From: Streptomyces sp. NRRL WC-3605
GTDB lineage: Bacteria > Actinomycetota > Actinomycetes > Streptomycetales > Streptomycetaceae
Reading direction: 5' to 3'
DNA length: 64,000 nt
Assembly (NCBI RefSeq): GCF_001509795.1
Contig: NZ_LLZN01000041.1
Span: forward strand, 1 to 64,000
Shown here: piece by piece, positions 1 through 8,249 of the stretch
Layout of the letters: the number at the start of each line of letters is the position of its first letter
Position numbering within the stretch: the first letter of the stretch is position 1
Program-made: the position numbers and the translations under genes
The notes under the pieces: generated by a model
Told to the model about the DNA's origin: nothing
What the model saw: only the letters and a program-made list of their open reading frames with translations
The model's database searches: none

Positions 1-727
1 CACCGGCGGTGTACTGCTCCCGTTCTTCTCCTTCATGACGTTCCTCATCGCCGTTCCGACAGGCGTGAAGTTCTTCAACTGGATCGGAACGATGTGGAAC
101 GGGTCGCTGAGTTTCGAGACGCCCATGCTGTGGTCCTTCGGGTTCCTCCTGACGTTCGTGTTCGGCGGCCTCACGGGCGTCATGCTGGCCTCTCCCCCGC
201 TGGACTTCCCGACCTCGGACACCTACTTCGTGGTGGCCCACTTCCACTACGTCATCTTCGGGACCGTGGTCTTCGCCATGTTCGCCGGATTCCACTTCTG
301 GTGGCCGAAGTTCACCGGCAGGATGCTCGACGAGCGCCTCGGCAAGATCACCTTCTGGACGCTGTTCATCGGATTCCACGGCACCTTCCTGGTCCAGCAC
401 TGGCTGGGCGTGAACGGTATGCAGCGGCGTATCCCGGACTACCTGGCGGTGGAGGGACTGACGGCGCTCAACACGCTCTCGACCATCTTCTCCTTCGTCC
501 TGGGCCTGTCGTTCCTGCCGTTCTTCTACAACGTCTGGAAGACGGCGAAGTACGGCGAGCGGGTCCGTGTCGACGACCCGTGGGGCTACGGCCGTTCCCT
601 GGAGTGGGCGACCTCCTGCCCGCCGCCGCGGCACAACTTCGTCACCCTGCCGCGCATCCGTTCCGAGTCCCCGGCGTTCGACCTGCACCACGCCACCGTG
701 CCGGAACGGGAGGTGGCGGCGCTGTGA
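1..727 (+). CDS. ctaD: Cytochrome c oxidase subunit I, C-terminal part (5' end outside window)
   Basis: This is the last 241 residues of the heme-copper oxidase catalytic subunit of the aa3 terminal oxidase, an integral membrane protein that reduces oxygen and pumps protons. Reading frame starts at base 2. The HFHYV motif (bases 239-253) supplies the His ligands of heme a3 and heme a, and hydrophobic helices alternate with short loops through about base 540. The end is a hydrophilic cytoplasmic tail ([22 protein letters not shown]) usual for actinobacterial CtaD. The stop overlaps the next start by GTGA, so the two are co-translated. No ctaC or ctaE follows, so this may be a second, isolated copy. 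Family assignment is certain; which paralog is not. Confidence 0.95.
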   Translation, partial: TGGVLLPFFSFMTFLIAVPTGVKFFNWIGTMWNGSLSFETPMLWSFGFLLTFVFGGLTGVMLASPPLDFPTSDTYFVVAHFHYVIFGTVVFAMFAGFHFWWPKFTGRMLDERLGKITFWTLFIGFHGTFLVQHWLGVNGMQRRIPDYLAVEGLTALNTLSTIFSFVLGLSFLPFFYNVWKTAKYGERVRVDDPWGYGRSLEWATSCPPPRHNFVTLPRIRSESPAFDLHHATVPEREVAAL

Positions 728-1065
728 GCGTGACGGACGAGTTCCTCAACGACATCGAGGGTCATCTGCTGCTCGCCGCGACCCGCGCGGAGGGCCGCAC
801 GGCCGCCGAGCGCGTCTGCGAACCCCTGCACTGGCTGCCCCGGGACCGGCGCGAGGAGGTGGAGCGCCGGTTCGAGGAGGAGTACCTGACGCTCGCCCGC
901 GCCTCCTGGCGGCGCACGGCGGACCGGGCCGGCGAGCTGCGCGAGGAGTACGAGGCGGCCTACCGCGCCCTGCGCCGCCGCCTGGTCGCGGCGTGGCTGC
1001 TGGCCTGCGCCGCGGGCATCGGCACCCTGGCGCTGTGTCTCGCTCCGGGCACGGTCGCCGGCTAG
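724..1065 (+). CDS. Small membrane-anchored protein downstream of ctaD
   Basis: A 113-residue protein starting at GTG 724, inside the ctaD stop codon (GTGA overlap), so it is translationally coupled to the oxidase subunit. Residues 1-85 are charged and helix-prone ([30 protein letters not shown]), followed by one C-terminal membrane span ([20 protein letters not shown]). I recognise no named domain. The topology suggests a C-tail-anchored accessory protein with the soluble part in the cytoplasm. A role with the oxidase is inferred from coupling only. Confidence 0.75.
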   Translation: MSVTDEFLNDIEGHLLLAATRAEGRTAAERVCEPLHWLPRDRREEVERRFEEEYLTLARASWRRTADRAGELREEYEAAYRALRRRLVAAWLLACAAGIGTLALCLAPGTVAG

Positions 1066-1104
1066 GACTTCCGTCGGGGGTCGGTCCTGGCCATGATCCG
1101 GTGC

Positions 1105-1647
1105 ATGGCTGACGACGAAGCGCCTGTGTACGAGGCGCGCTACGGGTGGGACCGGCGGACCGTGGGGATCCTGGCGCTGTGCGCCGTGTTCACCGCCGCC
1201 CTCCTCCTGCCGGAGATGCCGCTGTTCGCGCGGATCCTGGGGCTGCCGCTGTTCGGCGGGGGCGGGCTGTTCATGGCCTTCGTGGCCATGAGCCGCAAGG
1301 TCGCGTTCCGGGTGGACGGCACCGGGGTGCTGCTCGGCGGGAGTCCGGCAAGGTACGGGGCGACGACGGCGCATGTGCCGTGGAGCGACATCACCGGATT
1401 CGTGTTCTGGCGGCAGCGGACAGGCAGTGCCTCCCTGCCGTACGTCGGCGTCACACGGCGCGAGGGCGCCCCGCCGCTGGCCGGCGAGGGCCGGACGGCT
1501 CACGCCGTGCTGCGGCATCTGGTGCCGGTGCCGCCCGAGGTCGCGATGTCGTCCCGCGCGGTGAACGGGTGGCGCCTGGACCGTGACCGGTTCGCCGCCG
1601 CCGTCGCCCACTTCGCGCCCGGCCTTCCGGTGTACGAGCAGTCCTGA
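1105..1647 (+). CDS. Two-helix membrane protein with a PH-like soluble domain
   Basis: A 180-residue protein taken from ATG 1105 (MADDEAPVYEARYGW); an ATG 12 bases earlier is possible. Two adjacent hydrophobic spans cover roughly residues 20-65 (VGILALCAVFTAALLL, ILGLPLFGGGGLFMAFVAM). Then comes a beta-rich part (VAFRVDGTGVLLGG, VPWSDITGFVFWRQ) with the layout seen in bacterial PH-type membrane proteins common in Streptomyces. The PH resemblance is a family-level inference. No catalytic residues are visible and no function can be given. Confidence 0.75.
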   Translation: MADDEAPVYEARYGWDRRTVGILALCAVFTAALLLPEMPLFARILGLPLFGGGGLFMAFVAMSRKVAFRVDGTGVLLGGSPARYGATTAHVPWSDITGFVFWRQRTGSASLPYVGVTRREGAPPLAGEGRTAHAVLRHLVPVPPEVAMSSRAVNGWRLDRDRFAAAVAHFAPGLPVYEQS

Positions 1648-1665
1648 GGGCGGGGCGCCCCCTGC

Positions 1666-2364
1666 TCAGGGTCCGACGGGGCGGGGGCCGGCCGGCTGGA
1701 GGATGCCGAGCAGGAGGCGGACCAGTTCGTCGACGACCTCGTCGAGGGTCGCCTCCACCCAGCCCGCGCTCCAGTCGTGCAGCAGCCCGTTGACGCTGCC
1801 GATGAACGCCGTGACGGCGAGGCGGTAGTCGCGCGGCGCGGCCTCGCCCCGGGCCACGGCGGAGGCCACCTCCGCGCACACCAGGTCCACCCAGCGGGCG
1901 CGGCGCGCCAGGCGCTGTTCCTCCAGCCGGGGGCTGACGCCGATGATCTCCACGAAGGTGATGCGGATACGGCGGGGGTCGGCGGTGACGTTGGCCGCGT
2001 AGGCGCGGAAGATCGCGGTGGCGCGCTCGGCGAGCGGCAGCGGCCCGGCCTCGGCGGCGGCGGTGAGGACCGCTTCCTCCGCCCAGCCGTTGACCTGGAG
2101 GTGCAGCGCCGCCAGCACGTCCTCCGACGTGCGGAACTCCTCGTAGAACTGACGGGTCGACAGTCCGGCCGCCATGCTGAGCGCGGCGACGGTCGTGCCC
2201 CGGTAGCCGGGGCTGTCGCCGAAGAGCTGGAGCGCCGCGTCCAGGAAGCGGCGCCGGCGCTCGGCCTGTCGTTCCGCGGCCGACCTGCCGCCGTAGCGGC
2301 CGGTGGGCGCCTTGAGCCTGCCCGCCACGCTGTCCTCCCGCCGCCGCGCCGGTCCGGGGACCAA
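1666..2364 (-). CDS. TetR-family transcriptional regulator
   Basis: A 232-residue regulator. The N-terminal helix-turn-helix spans about residues 35-80 (RRFLDAALQLFG, TTVAALSMAAGLSTRQFYEEF), ending in the DNA-contacting helix and Tyr-rich turn typical of TetR. The remaining helices would bind a ligand and dimerise. A GTG start at 2328 (VAGRLKAPTGRYGG) is an alternative that removes an Arg-rich 12-residue extension. It is divergent from the secreted beta-propeller gene, whose promoter carries a perfect palindrome next to its -35 element, so it probably controls that gene and itself. The ligand is unknown. Confidence 0.9.
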   Translation of the reverse strand: MVPGPARRREDSVAGRLKAPTGRYGGRSAAERQAERRRRFLDAALQLFGDSPGYRGTTVAALSMAAGLSTRQFYEEFRTSEDVLAALHLQVNGWAEEAVLTAAAEAGPLPLAERATAIFRAYAANVTADPRRIRITFVEIIGVSPRLEEQRLARRARWVDLVCAEVASAVARGEAAPRDYRLAVTAFIGSVNGLLHDWSAGWVEATLDEVVDELVRLLLGILQPAGPRPVGP

Positions 2365-2405
2365 TTTTGTCGTGTACGCAGTCTTGTGGAGAAGGGCACC
2401 CCCTC

Positions 2406-2450
2406 CTTACTTTTCAGTAAGTTGACTCTGAAAGCAAAGGTGTTCAGATT
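2406..2450 (+). promoter_or_regulatory. Promoter with TetR-type palindromic operator before the beta-propeller gene
   Basis: A perfect inverted repeat with 6-bp arms, CTTACT at 2406-2411 and AGTAAG at 2416-2421 (spacer TTTC), abuts a -35 box TTGACT (2422-2427). Seventeen bases later is a -10-like CAGATT (2445-2450). A bound repressor here would block RNA polymerase. The spacing and the divergent TetR gene support the reading; binding itself is inferred. Confidence 0.6.
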
Positions 2451-2510
2451 CACGCCCGCTCTTGGCATGCCCCACTCATGACGCCCCACCTCAAGAGGAA
2501 GAGAGCAGTC

Positions 2511-3698
2511 ATGCCTGCCATCAGATCCAGGCACCTGTGCTCCGTGGCCGCCGCCCTCGCCCTGACGGTCGCCGCTCCCGCGACCGCCGCCACCGCCGCC
2601 GAGCCCTCCCCCGCCGCGCTGCGGGAGGTGCTGTTCGTCGGCAACAACTGGGACGGCACCGCCGACGTCATCAGGTCCACCCGCGACTTCGCGAAGATCG
2701 GCCGGATCGACGTCATCCCCGACAAGGACGCGCGGATGGCGGAGATCAACGCCAACCCCATCAAGTGGATCTACTTCATGGCGATCCGCAACAGCGTCGG
2801 CGAGGGCCACGACCAGTTCGTGGACGACATGTACTCCACGCCGGACGGCAGGTCCGTCGTCGTCTCGCGTCCGAGCTTCGCCGACGTGGTCTCCCTCGAC
2901 CTCGCCACCGGGGCCGTCAACTGGCGCTTCCCCGTGTCCGGTTACCGGGCCGACCACATGGCCGTCTCCCCCGACGGCAAGCGGGTCGCCGTCTCCGCGT
3001 CCACCTCCAACACCGTGCACGTGCTGGACATCGAGACGGGCCGGGAGCTGGGGAACTTCGCCACCGGCGACAAGCCGCACGAGAACATCTTCACCAAGGA
3101 CGGCAAGTACATCTACAACATGGCGATCGGCGAGGTGAACACCCAGACCGACGCCCCCTGGCTGGACTGGACGAAGGGCGACCGGCGCGTCACCGTCGTC
3201 GACGCCACCACGTTCAAGCAGGTCAAGGTCATCGACATGCGAGACAGGCTGGACGCTCTCGGCCTGCGGGACTTCTCCGACGCGGTGCGGCCCGCCGTCT
3301 TCTCGCCGGACGAGTCGAAGCTGTACTTCCAGGTGTCGTTCTTCAACGGCTTCTTCGAGTACGACGTCGCCACGGACCGGATCACCCGCACGAAGACCCT
3401 GCCGAAGAACCCGGCGACCAGCGACGACCGCACCACGTTCGTCAACGACGACTACGCCACCGTCGTCGACCGCGCCACCCTCACCGAGGGCCCCCTCGTC
3501 ACCGCGTCCAAGCCGTACTGGGCCACGGTCAGCGGCGACGGAAAGTCCTGCGTGGTCTCCGAGAGCGGCACCGACCAGGTCACCGCCATCGACTTCGCCA
3601 CCGGGCGCAAGCAGGTGTCCGTCCCCGTCGGCGACCATCCCCAGCGGGTCCGGCTGGGCCATGTGGAGTCCGGCTGGACGAGTCCGGCGGCCCGCTGA
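2511..3698 (+). CDS. Secreted YVTN-type beta-propeller protein
   Basis: A 395-residue exported protein. ATG 2511 is preferred over the in-frame ATG 2478 because a GAGGAAGAGAG ribosome site precedes it and the product then begins with a classical signal peptide (Arg-rich start, SVAAALALTVAAPATAATA, cleavage near AAEP). The mature part carries repeated blades of the type SPDGKRVAVSASTSNTVHVLD and SGDGKSCVVSESGTDQVTAID, characteristic of the YVTN/lactonase-like propeller superfamily. It lies divergent from a TetR regulator. No catalytic motif is evident, and the ligand or substrate is unknown. Confidence 0.85.
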   Translation: MPAIRSRHLCSVAAALALTVAAPATAATAAEPSPAALREVLFVGNNWDGTADVIRSTRDFAKIGRIDVIPDKDARMAEINANPIKWIYFMAIRNSVGEGHDQFVDDMYSTPDGRSVVVSRPSFADVVSLDLATGAVNWRFPVSGYRADHMAVSPDGKRVAVSASTSNTVHVLDIETGRELGNFATGDKPHENIFTKDGKYIYNMAIGEVNTQTDAPWLDWTKGDRRVTVVDATTFKQVKVIDMRDRLDALGLRDFSDAVRPAVFSPDESKLYFQVSFFNGFFEYDVATDRITRTKTLPKNPATSDDRTTFVNDDYATVVDRATLTEGPLVTASKPYWATVSGDGKSCVVSESGTDQVTAIDFATGRKQVSVPVGDHPQRVRLGHVESGWTSPAAR

Positions 3699-4168
3699 TC
3701 AGCCCAGGGCCTTCAGCACCGCGCCCACCCCGTCCTCGGTCGCCATGTGCCGCGCGGCGACCGAGGCGGCTCGGGCGTACGACCGCTGCCGCACCACGCG
3801 CTCCAGCGCGCCCGCCAGCCGCTCCTCCGTGAGGCCGGCGAACGCGACCGGCTCGGTGGCCGCCCCGGTCGCGGCGAGCCGCGCCGCCCAGAACGGCTGG
3901 TCGGCCGTCACCGGCACCGGCACCGAGGGCGCCCCCGCCCGCAGCGCGGCCGCGGTGGTGCCCGCCCCGGCGTGGTGGACGACGGCGGCCACGCGCGGGA
4001 ACAGCAGCGCGTGCGGCAGGTCGCCCACGTTCAGCACGTCGTCACCGCCGACGGCGAGATCCGCGCTGCCCGCCTGTACGACGGCCCGCAGCCCCACCCG
4101 CCGCAGTGGTGCAGCGTGCGCACGGTCACTCCGGCGAAAGCGGCGACCTGCCCCACGGAATAGCTCAT
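3699..4168 (-). pseudogene. Chimeric relic: MerR (TipA-type) N-terminus joined to a glycosyltransferase C-terminus
   Basis: From ATG 4168 one minus frame reads MSYSVGQVAAFAGVTVRTLHH, the start of a TipA-like MerR regulator, then loses homology exactly where YDE.G would follow. In a second frame, from about base 4097 to the stop at 3699, the sequence reads as the last ~130 residues of a COG1819-type glycosyltransferase (RVAAVVHHAGAGTTAAALRAG, VPVPVTADQPFWA), including the nucleotide-sugar-binding His/Gly motif. The two pieces are out of frame with each other. This is best explained by a deletion that fused two genes. Its stop codon directly abuts the beta-propeller stop (3698). A short product of the glycosyltransferase frame could still be made but would lack the acceptor domain. 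Confidence 0.75.
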
Positions 4169-4192
4169 CCACCTGCCCTTTCCCTCGGGTAC

Positions 4193-4223
4193 AGCCTGCG
4201 GCCCGACGCAAGGGGAGGGTCAA
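4193..4223 (-). promoter_or_regulatory. MerR-type promoter (19-bp spacer) of the relic gene
   Basis: On the minus strand TTGACC (4223-4218) and CAGGCT (4198-4193) are separated by exactly 19 bases. This over-long spacer is characteristic of promoters activated by MerR-family proteins, including TipA-type autoregulators. It lies 25 bases upstream of the MerR start codon, so the promoter of the original regulator gene appears intact although the gene is broken. Confidence 0.55.
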
Positions 4224-4239
4224 CCGGGCCCGTCGCGGG

Positions 4240-6231
4240 TCAGGTTCCCGTCCGGCGGGTCAGGTTCAGCAGGTACTCCTTGCGGTTCAGCGGGTTGAGG
4301 TCCGTGCGCGGGCGGCGGGGCACCGTGCCGGGCGGGGCGGGCGCGTAGTGGTCGAAGGCGGTCTCCAGTTCGCCCTCGCCGCGGGTCAGGCCGGGCAGCC
4401 GCTGCTCCAGCCCGTGCACCTGGGCGGCCGGCACCGTGCCCTCCAGCACGCACACCGCGCCGTGGGCCCTCGTGGTGTGCGGGACCGCGCGCTGCCCGGC
4501 GAGGGCGGGCAGCAGCGCGGCCAGGGTGTCGGCCGGGGTCTCCAGGCGGAACCGGTGCACCGGCTCGTGCACCCGGGTGCCCGCGCGGTGCAGCGCCTCC
4601 ATGAGCACGAGCGGGGTCAGGCCCCGGAAGTCGTACCCGGTGCTGGACATGCTCTCGTCGAAGCCCTGGTGGGCGTGGCTCTGGCGGGGCGAGTAGCCGG
4701 AGTGCGTCATCGTGATCACGCAGTCGGGGACCTGCCAGCCGTACAGGCCCTGCGCGAGGGTCTCGCGCACGGTGTCCTCGACGGCCTTGAAGAAGGCGTA
4801 CGGCATGGAGCCCAGCTCGACCTCCAGGCGGAAGTCCACGCCGGAGCCGGGCGGCGCGGGGTCGACGCGCAGACCGACCGTGGCCAGGAAGGGGTTGCCG
4901 TCCTTCTTGTCGAACTCCACCGCCGCTCCCCGGCCCACGGGCCGCTCGACGCACAGCGGTGTCGTCTCGCGGAAGACGACCTTCAGACCGGACTCCTCGG
5001 CGAGCGTGGCCTCGATGACCTCCTTCTGCACCTCGCCGTACAGGGACACATGGGTCTCCTGACGGACCTCGTCGTGGCGCAGGCCGATGAGCGGGTCCTG
5101 TTCGGCCAGGCGGGTGAGCGCGCGGTGCAGGGCCCGGCGGTCGGTGCCGCCGGCCGGGTCGACGACCGTCTCCAGGGTGGGCGGCGCGAACAGGTGCCCG
5201 TGCGCGGTGCGGGGCGTGCCGAGGGCGTCGCCGATCCGGACGTCGGTCAGCCCCCACAGCCGGGCGATCCGGCCCGCCGGCACCTCCCCGGCCCGGGTGT
5301 CGGTGCCGCCGTCGAAGACGCTGACGGCGGTGACGCGGCCCTCGGCGCGGGTACCGTTCTCGCGGGCCGGCGGGCCGAAGGGGATCCGGTCGCGGACGCG
5401 GAGGGTCCCGGAGAACAGCCGCGCGTAGGCGATCTTCTCCCCCGCCGGGCCCCGTTCGACCTTGAAGACCGTGCCCGACAACGGCCCCGCGGGGTCGCCG
5501 CCGGCGGGCGGCAGGACCTCCCTGATGCCGGTGATCAGGGCGTCCACGCCGGCGCCGGTGTGGGCGGAGCCGTAGTACACCGGGTGGGCGAGGGCCCGGC
5601 GGGTGCCGTCCACGAGGGCGGCACGGACGTCGGCCGGTGCCACGCGGCCCTCGACGTACGCGGTGAGCAGCGCGTCGTCCAGGTCGGCGAGGACGTCCAG
5701 CGCGTCCGGTCCGGGGCCTGCGGCGACGAAGCGGGCGTCGCGGGTGCCGAGGCCGTGGGCCGTGCCCATCGGGACGACGGCCGGGGTCAGCCGCTCGCGC
5801 ACGGCGCGCAGCACGGCGTCGCAGCGGGCGCCCCGCCGGTCGATCTTGTTGACGAACACGAGGGTGGGGATGCGCAACCGTCGCAGGGTCCGCATCAGCA
5901 CACGGGTCTGCGGCTGGACGCCCTCGACGGCGGAGACGACGAGGACGGCGCCGTCGAGCACGCCGAGGACGCGCTCCACCTCGGCGATGAAGTCCGGGTG
6001 GCCGGGGGTGTCGATGAGGTTGACGGTCGTGTCGCCGAGGGCGAAGGAGACGACGGCCGACTTGATGGTGATGCCGCGCCGGCGCTCCAGCGCGAGGGTG
6101 TCGGTCCGGGTGTTCCCGGCGTCGACGCTGCCGAGCTCGTCGGTCACGCCGGCCGAGTGCAGCAGGCGCTCGGTCAGGCTGGTCTTACCGGCGTCGACAT
6201 GGGCGAGGATCCCGAGGTTCAGTACGTGCAC
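4240..6231 (-). CDS. otr(A): Tetracycline-resistance ribosomal protection GTPase, Otr(A)/Tet(M) type
   Basis: A 663-residue translational GTPase that resembles EF-G and removes tetracyclines from the ribosome. GTP-binding motifs are complete: G1 AHVDAGKTS (residues ~10-18), G2 region RRGITIKSA, G3 DTPGH and G4 NKID. EF-G-like domains II-V follow; the end is close to NPLNRKEYLLNLTRRTGT. Length agrees with what I recall for Streptomyces Otr(A). The start is GTG 6231, overlapped by a short upstream ORF that may control translation. No tetracycline biosynthetic genes lie in the window, so this is probably an intrinsic resistance gene rather than part of a producer cluster. The otr(A) name is a subgroup judgement. 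Confidence 0.88.
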   Translation of the reverse strand: MHVLNLGILAHVDAGKTSLTERLLHSAGVTDELGSVDAGNTRTDTLALERRRGITIKSAVVSFALGDTTVNLIDTPGHPDFIAEVERVLGVLDGAVLVVSAVEGVQPQTRVLMRTLRRLRIPTLVFVNKIDRRGARCDAVLRAVRERLTPAVVPMGTAHGLGTRDARFVAAGPGPDALDVLADLDDALLTAYVEGRVAPADVRAALVDGTRRALAHPVYYGSAHTGAGVDALITGIREVLPPAGGDPAGPLSGTVFKVERGPAGEKIAYARLFSGTLRVRDRIPFGPPARENGTRAEGRVTAVSVFDGGTDTRAGEVPAGRIARLWGLTDVRIGDALGTPRTAHGHLFAPPTLETVVDPAGGTDRRALHRALTRLAEQDPLIGLRHDEVRQETHVSLYGEVQKEVIEATLAEESGLKVVFRETTPLCVERPVGRGAAVEFDKKDGNPFLATVGLRVDPAPPGSGVDFRLEVELGSMPYAFFKAVEDTVRETLAQGLYGWQVPDCVITMTHSGYSPRQSHAHQGFDESMSSTGYDFRGLTPLVLMEALHRAGTRVHEPVHRFRLETPADTLAALLPALAGQRAVPHTTRAHGAVCVLEGTVPAAQVHGLEQRLPGLTRGEGELETAFDHYAPAPPGTVPRRPRTDLNPLNRKEYLLNLTRRTGT

Positions 6232-6295
6232 GAAGCGTCATGTCCTTCTGCGAGGGGAGGGTGCCTTCCTGGGGGGACATGGACGCTCGGCGCAT
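6185..6295 (-). CDS. Candidate 36-residue leader peptide upstream of otr(A)
   Basis: On the minus strand ATG 6295 follows an AGGAG ribosome site about 6-7 bases away and opens a 36-codon frame (MRRASMSPQEG ... RPCRRR). It ends 47 bases inside otr(A) in a different frame. The otr(A) GTG has only a weaker AGAAGGA site some 12 bases upstream, within this leader frame. Short leader ORFs control several antibiotic-resistance genes, including tet(M). The arrangement fits translational or attenuation control, but the peptide has no recognised sequence and could be fortuitous. Confidence 0.4.
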   Translation of the reverse strand: MRRASMSPQEGTLPSQKDMTLRARTEPRDPRPCRRR

Positions 6296-6459
6296 GATGG
6301 CTCCTGGTTCCTCTCCGTCGGTCGTTCGTGCCGGGCCAGTGCAGCAGAACCGCGATCGGGGCGGCAACGGGTTTTGCGCCCGGCGCGACGGGGCGCGCGG
6401 TGCGATCGTGGTGGTGCCACGGGTTCCGTTCACGGTGGCGGCGGTGAGAGGAGCGGGCG

Positions 6460-7578
6460 ATGCGGGACATCCTCCCGGTGGCCGCGGGCTGGTACGCGGC
6501 GGGGCTGCCGTTCGGGCTGGCCACGGTGGTCGCCACCAGCCGCAGCGCGCCGCGCGACCCGGGCGCGGCGATGGCGGTGGGCCCCGGCGACGAGGTCGTG
6601 GGCAGCGTGTCCGGCGGCTGTGTCGAGGGAGCCGTCTTCGAGCTCGCCCAGGAGGTCGTGTCGAGCGGCGAGGCCCGCCTCGAGACGTTCGGGTACAGCG
6701 ACGCGGACGCCTTCGCGGTCGGGCTGACCTGCGGTGGCGAGATCACGCTGCTGGTGCGGCCGGTGACGGCCGGGAGCGATCCGGTGTTCGGCGAGGTGGC
6801 GGAGTCGGTGGCGGCGGGCCGCCCGGTGACCGTGGCGACGGTGGCCGACGGGCCCGCCCCGCGCGGCGCCGCGCTCGCGGTGTGGCCGGACCGGGTGGCG
6901 GGCACGCTGGGGGCGCCGGGCCTGGACGCGGCGGTCACCGCCGACGCGCGCGGCGAACTCGCCCTGGGCGCCACGGGGATGCGGCACTACGGTCCGCACG
7001 GCGAGCGGCGCGAGGACGCGGTCGCCGTCTTCCTGCACTCGTTCGCGCCGCCGCCGCGCATGCTGGTCTTCGGCGCGATCGACTACGCGGCCGCGGTGGC
7101 GCGGATCGGCGTCTTCCTCGGCTACCGGGTCACGGTGTGCGACGCGCGTCCGGTCTTCGCGACGCCGGAGCGGTTCCCGCGGGAGGCGGAGGTCGTCGTC
7201 GACTGGCCGCACCGCTACCTGGGCCGTACGGACACCGACGCGCGCACGGTGATCTGCGTCCTCACCCACGACCCGAAGTTCGACGTGCCCCTGCTGGAGG
7301 TGGCGCTGCGCCGGCCCGCCGCGTACGTCGGGGCGATGGGCAGCCGTCGCACGCACGACGACCGGATGCGGCGGCTGGCCGAGGCGGCTCTCGGCGAGGC
7401 CGAGTTGGGGCGGCTGCGTTCCCCGGTCGGACTCGACCTGGGCGCCCGGACGCCCGAGGAGGTCGCCGTGTCCGTGGCCGCCGAGATCGTCGCGCTGCGC
7501 TGGGGTGGCACCGGGGTGCCGCTGACGGCGACGGACGGGGCGGTGCATCCGCGCCGGGACGGCTCCCCCGGCGGGTGA
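6460..7578 (+). CDS. XdhC/CoxI-family protein
   Basis: A 372-residue protein of the XdhC/CoxI family, which binds molybdenum cofactor, promotes its sulfuration and inserts it into xanthine-dehydrogenase-type enzymes. The N-terminal XdhC domain (residues ~5-80) contains RSAPRDPGAAMAV and the Cys-bearing SVSGGCVEGAV. The C-terminal Rossmann-like domain has FGAIDYAAAVARIG and the conserved HDPKFDVPLL and AYVGAMGSRRT stretches. No molybdoenzyme subunits are nearby, so it must serve a target encoded elsewhere or have been separated from it. The start follows a GAGAGGAGCGGGCG ribosome site. Confidence 0.88.
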   Translation: MRDILPVAAGWYAAGLPFGLATVVATSRSAPRDPGAAMAVGPGDEVVGSVSGGCVEGAVFELAQEVVSSGEARLETFGYSDADAFAVGLTCGGEITLLVRPVTAGSDPVFGEVAESVAAGRPVTVATVADGPAPRGAALAVWPDRVAGTLGAPGLDAAVTADARGELALGATGMRHYGPHGERREDAVAVFLHSFAPPPRMLVFGAIDYAAAVARIGVFLGYRVTVCDARPVFATPERFPREAEVVVDWPHRYLGRTDTDARTVICVLTHDPKFDVPLLEVALRRPAAYVGAMGSRRTHDDRMRRLAEAALGEAELGRLRSPVGLDLGARTPEEVAVSVAAEIVALRWGGTGVPLTATDGAVHPRRDGSPGG

Positions 7579-7587
7579 CGCGGGAGG

Positions 7588-8088
7588 TCAGCGGCGCGGC
7601 AGCCGGTGCAGCTCCACGTCCGTGAGCGCGCCCGCGTCGACGGCCGCCGTCATGTACGTGCAGTACGGCTGACGGCGCCGGTCCGTCGGGGAACCGGGGT
7701 TGAGCAGCCGCAGGCCCGTGGCGGCCGTCGTGTCCCAGGGGATGTGGCTGTGCCCGAAGACGAGGACGTCGAGGTCGGGGAAACGGGCCGCGCACCGGGC
7801 CTCGCGTCCCTGGGCGGCGCCGGTCTCGTGCACGACGCCGAAGCGCAGCCCGCCGAGTTCGGCCCGCGCCACCTCGGGGAGGCGGGCGCGCAGCTCGGGT
7901 CCGTCGTTGTTGCCGAACACGGCGACGAGCCGTGCGCTGCGGCTCTCCAGCAGGTCCAGCGTGGCCGTGTCGACCCAGTCCCCGGCGTGGAACACCACAT
8001 CGGCGCCCGGGAGTTCGGCGAGCAGCGGCTCGGGCAGTGCCTTGGCGCGCTTGGGCAGATGGGTGTCGGACATCAGGAGCAGACGCAC
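7588..8088 (-). CDS. YfcE/MJ0936-type metallophosphoesterase
   Basis: A 166-residue calcineurin-like phosphoesterase. The metal-binding motifs are in order: SDTHLP (Asp, His), HAGDWVD (Asp), GNNDG (Asn) and GHSHIPW (two His). These form a dinuclear metal site that hydrolyses phosphodiesters such as small cyclic or nucleotide substrates. Length matches the compact YfcE/MJ0936 group. It is convergent with the xdhC-like gene, 9 bases apart, and monocistronic. The physiological substrate cannot be read from sequence. Confidence 0.9.
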   Translation of the reverse strand: MRLLLMSDTHLPKRAKALPEPLLAELPGADVVFHAGDWVDTATLDLLESRSARLVAVFGNNDGPELRARLPEVARAELGGLRFGVVHETGAAQGREARCAARFPDLDVLVFGHSHIPWDTTAATGLRLLNPGSPTDRRRQPYCTYMTAAVDAGALTDVELHRLPRR

Positions 8089-8249
8089 CCCGCCAGGCTA
8101 CCGGCGCACCCCCGGCGGCCCCGGGCTGCCGCGTGCCCCTCGGGTGTCGTGGTGTCCCGCACGGGACGACGCGCACAGGGCTGGCATCCGGCCACGAAGG
8201 CCGTAATCTGACGCAGACACCCGGCGACCCGGAGGGGGTTCGGAGTCAG

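Noticed and set aside
1500..3662. Long minus-strand open frame covering the TetR and beta-propeller region
   Set aside because: It conflicts with a clear TetR gene and a secreted propeller with signal peptide and ribosome site; its own composition is not protein-like.
4240..6231. otr(A) as part of an oxytetracycline-type cluster
   Set aside because: No minimal polyketide synthase, cyclase or OtrB-type exporter is present; the neighbours are an unrelated relic and an xdhC-like gene.
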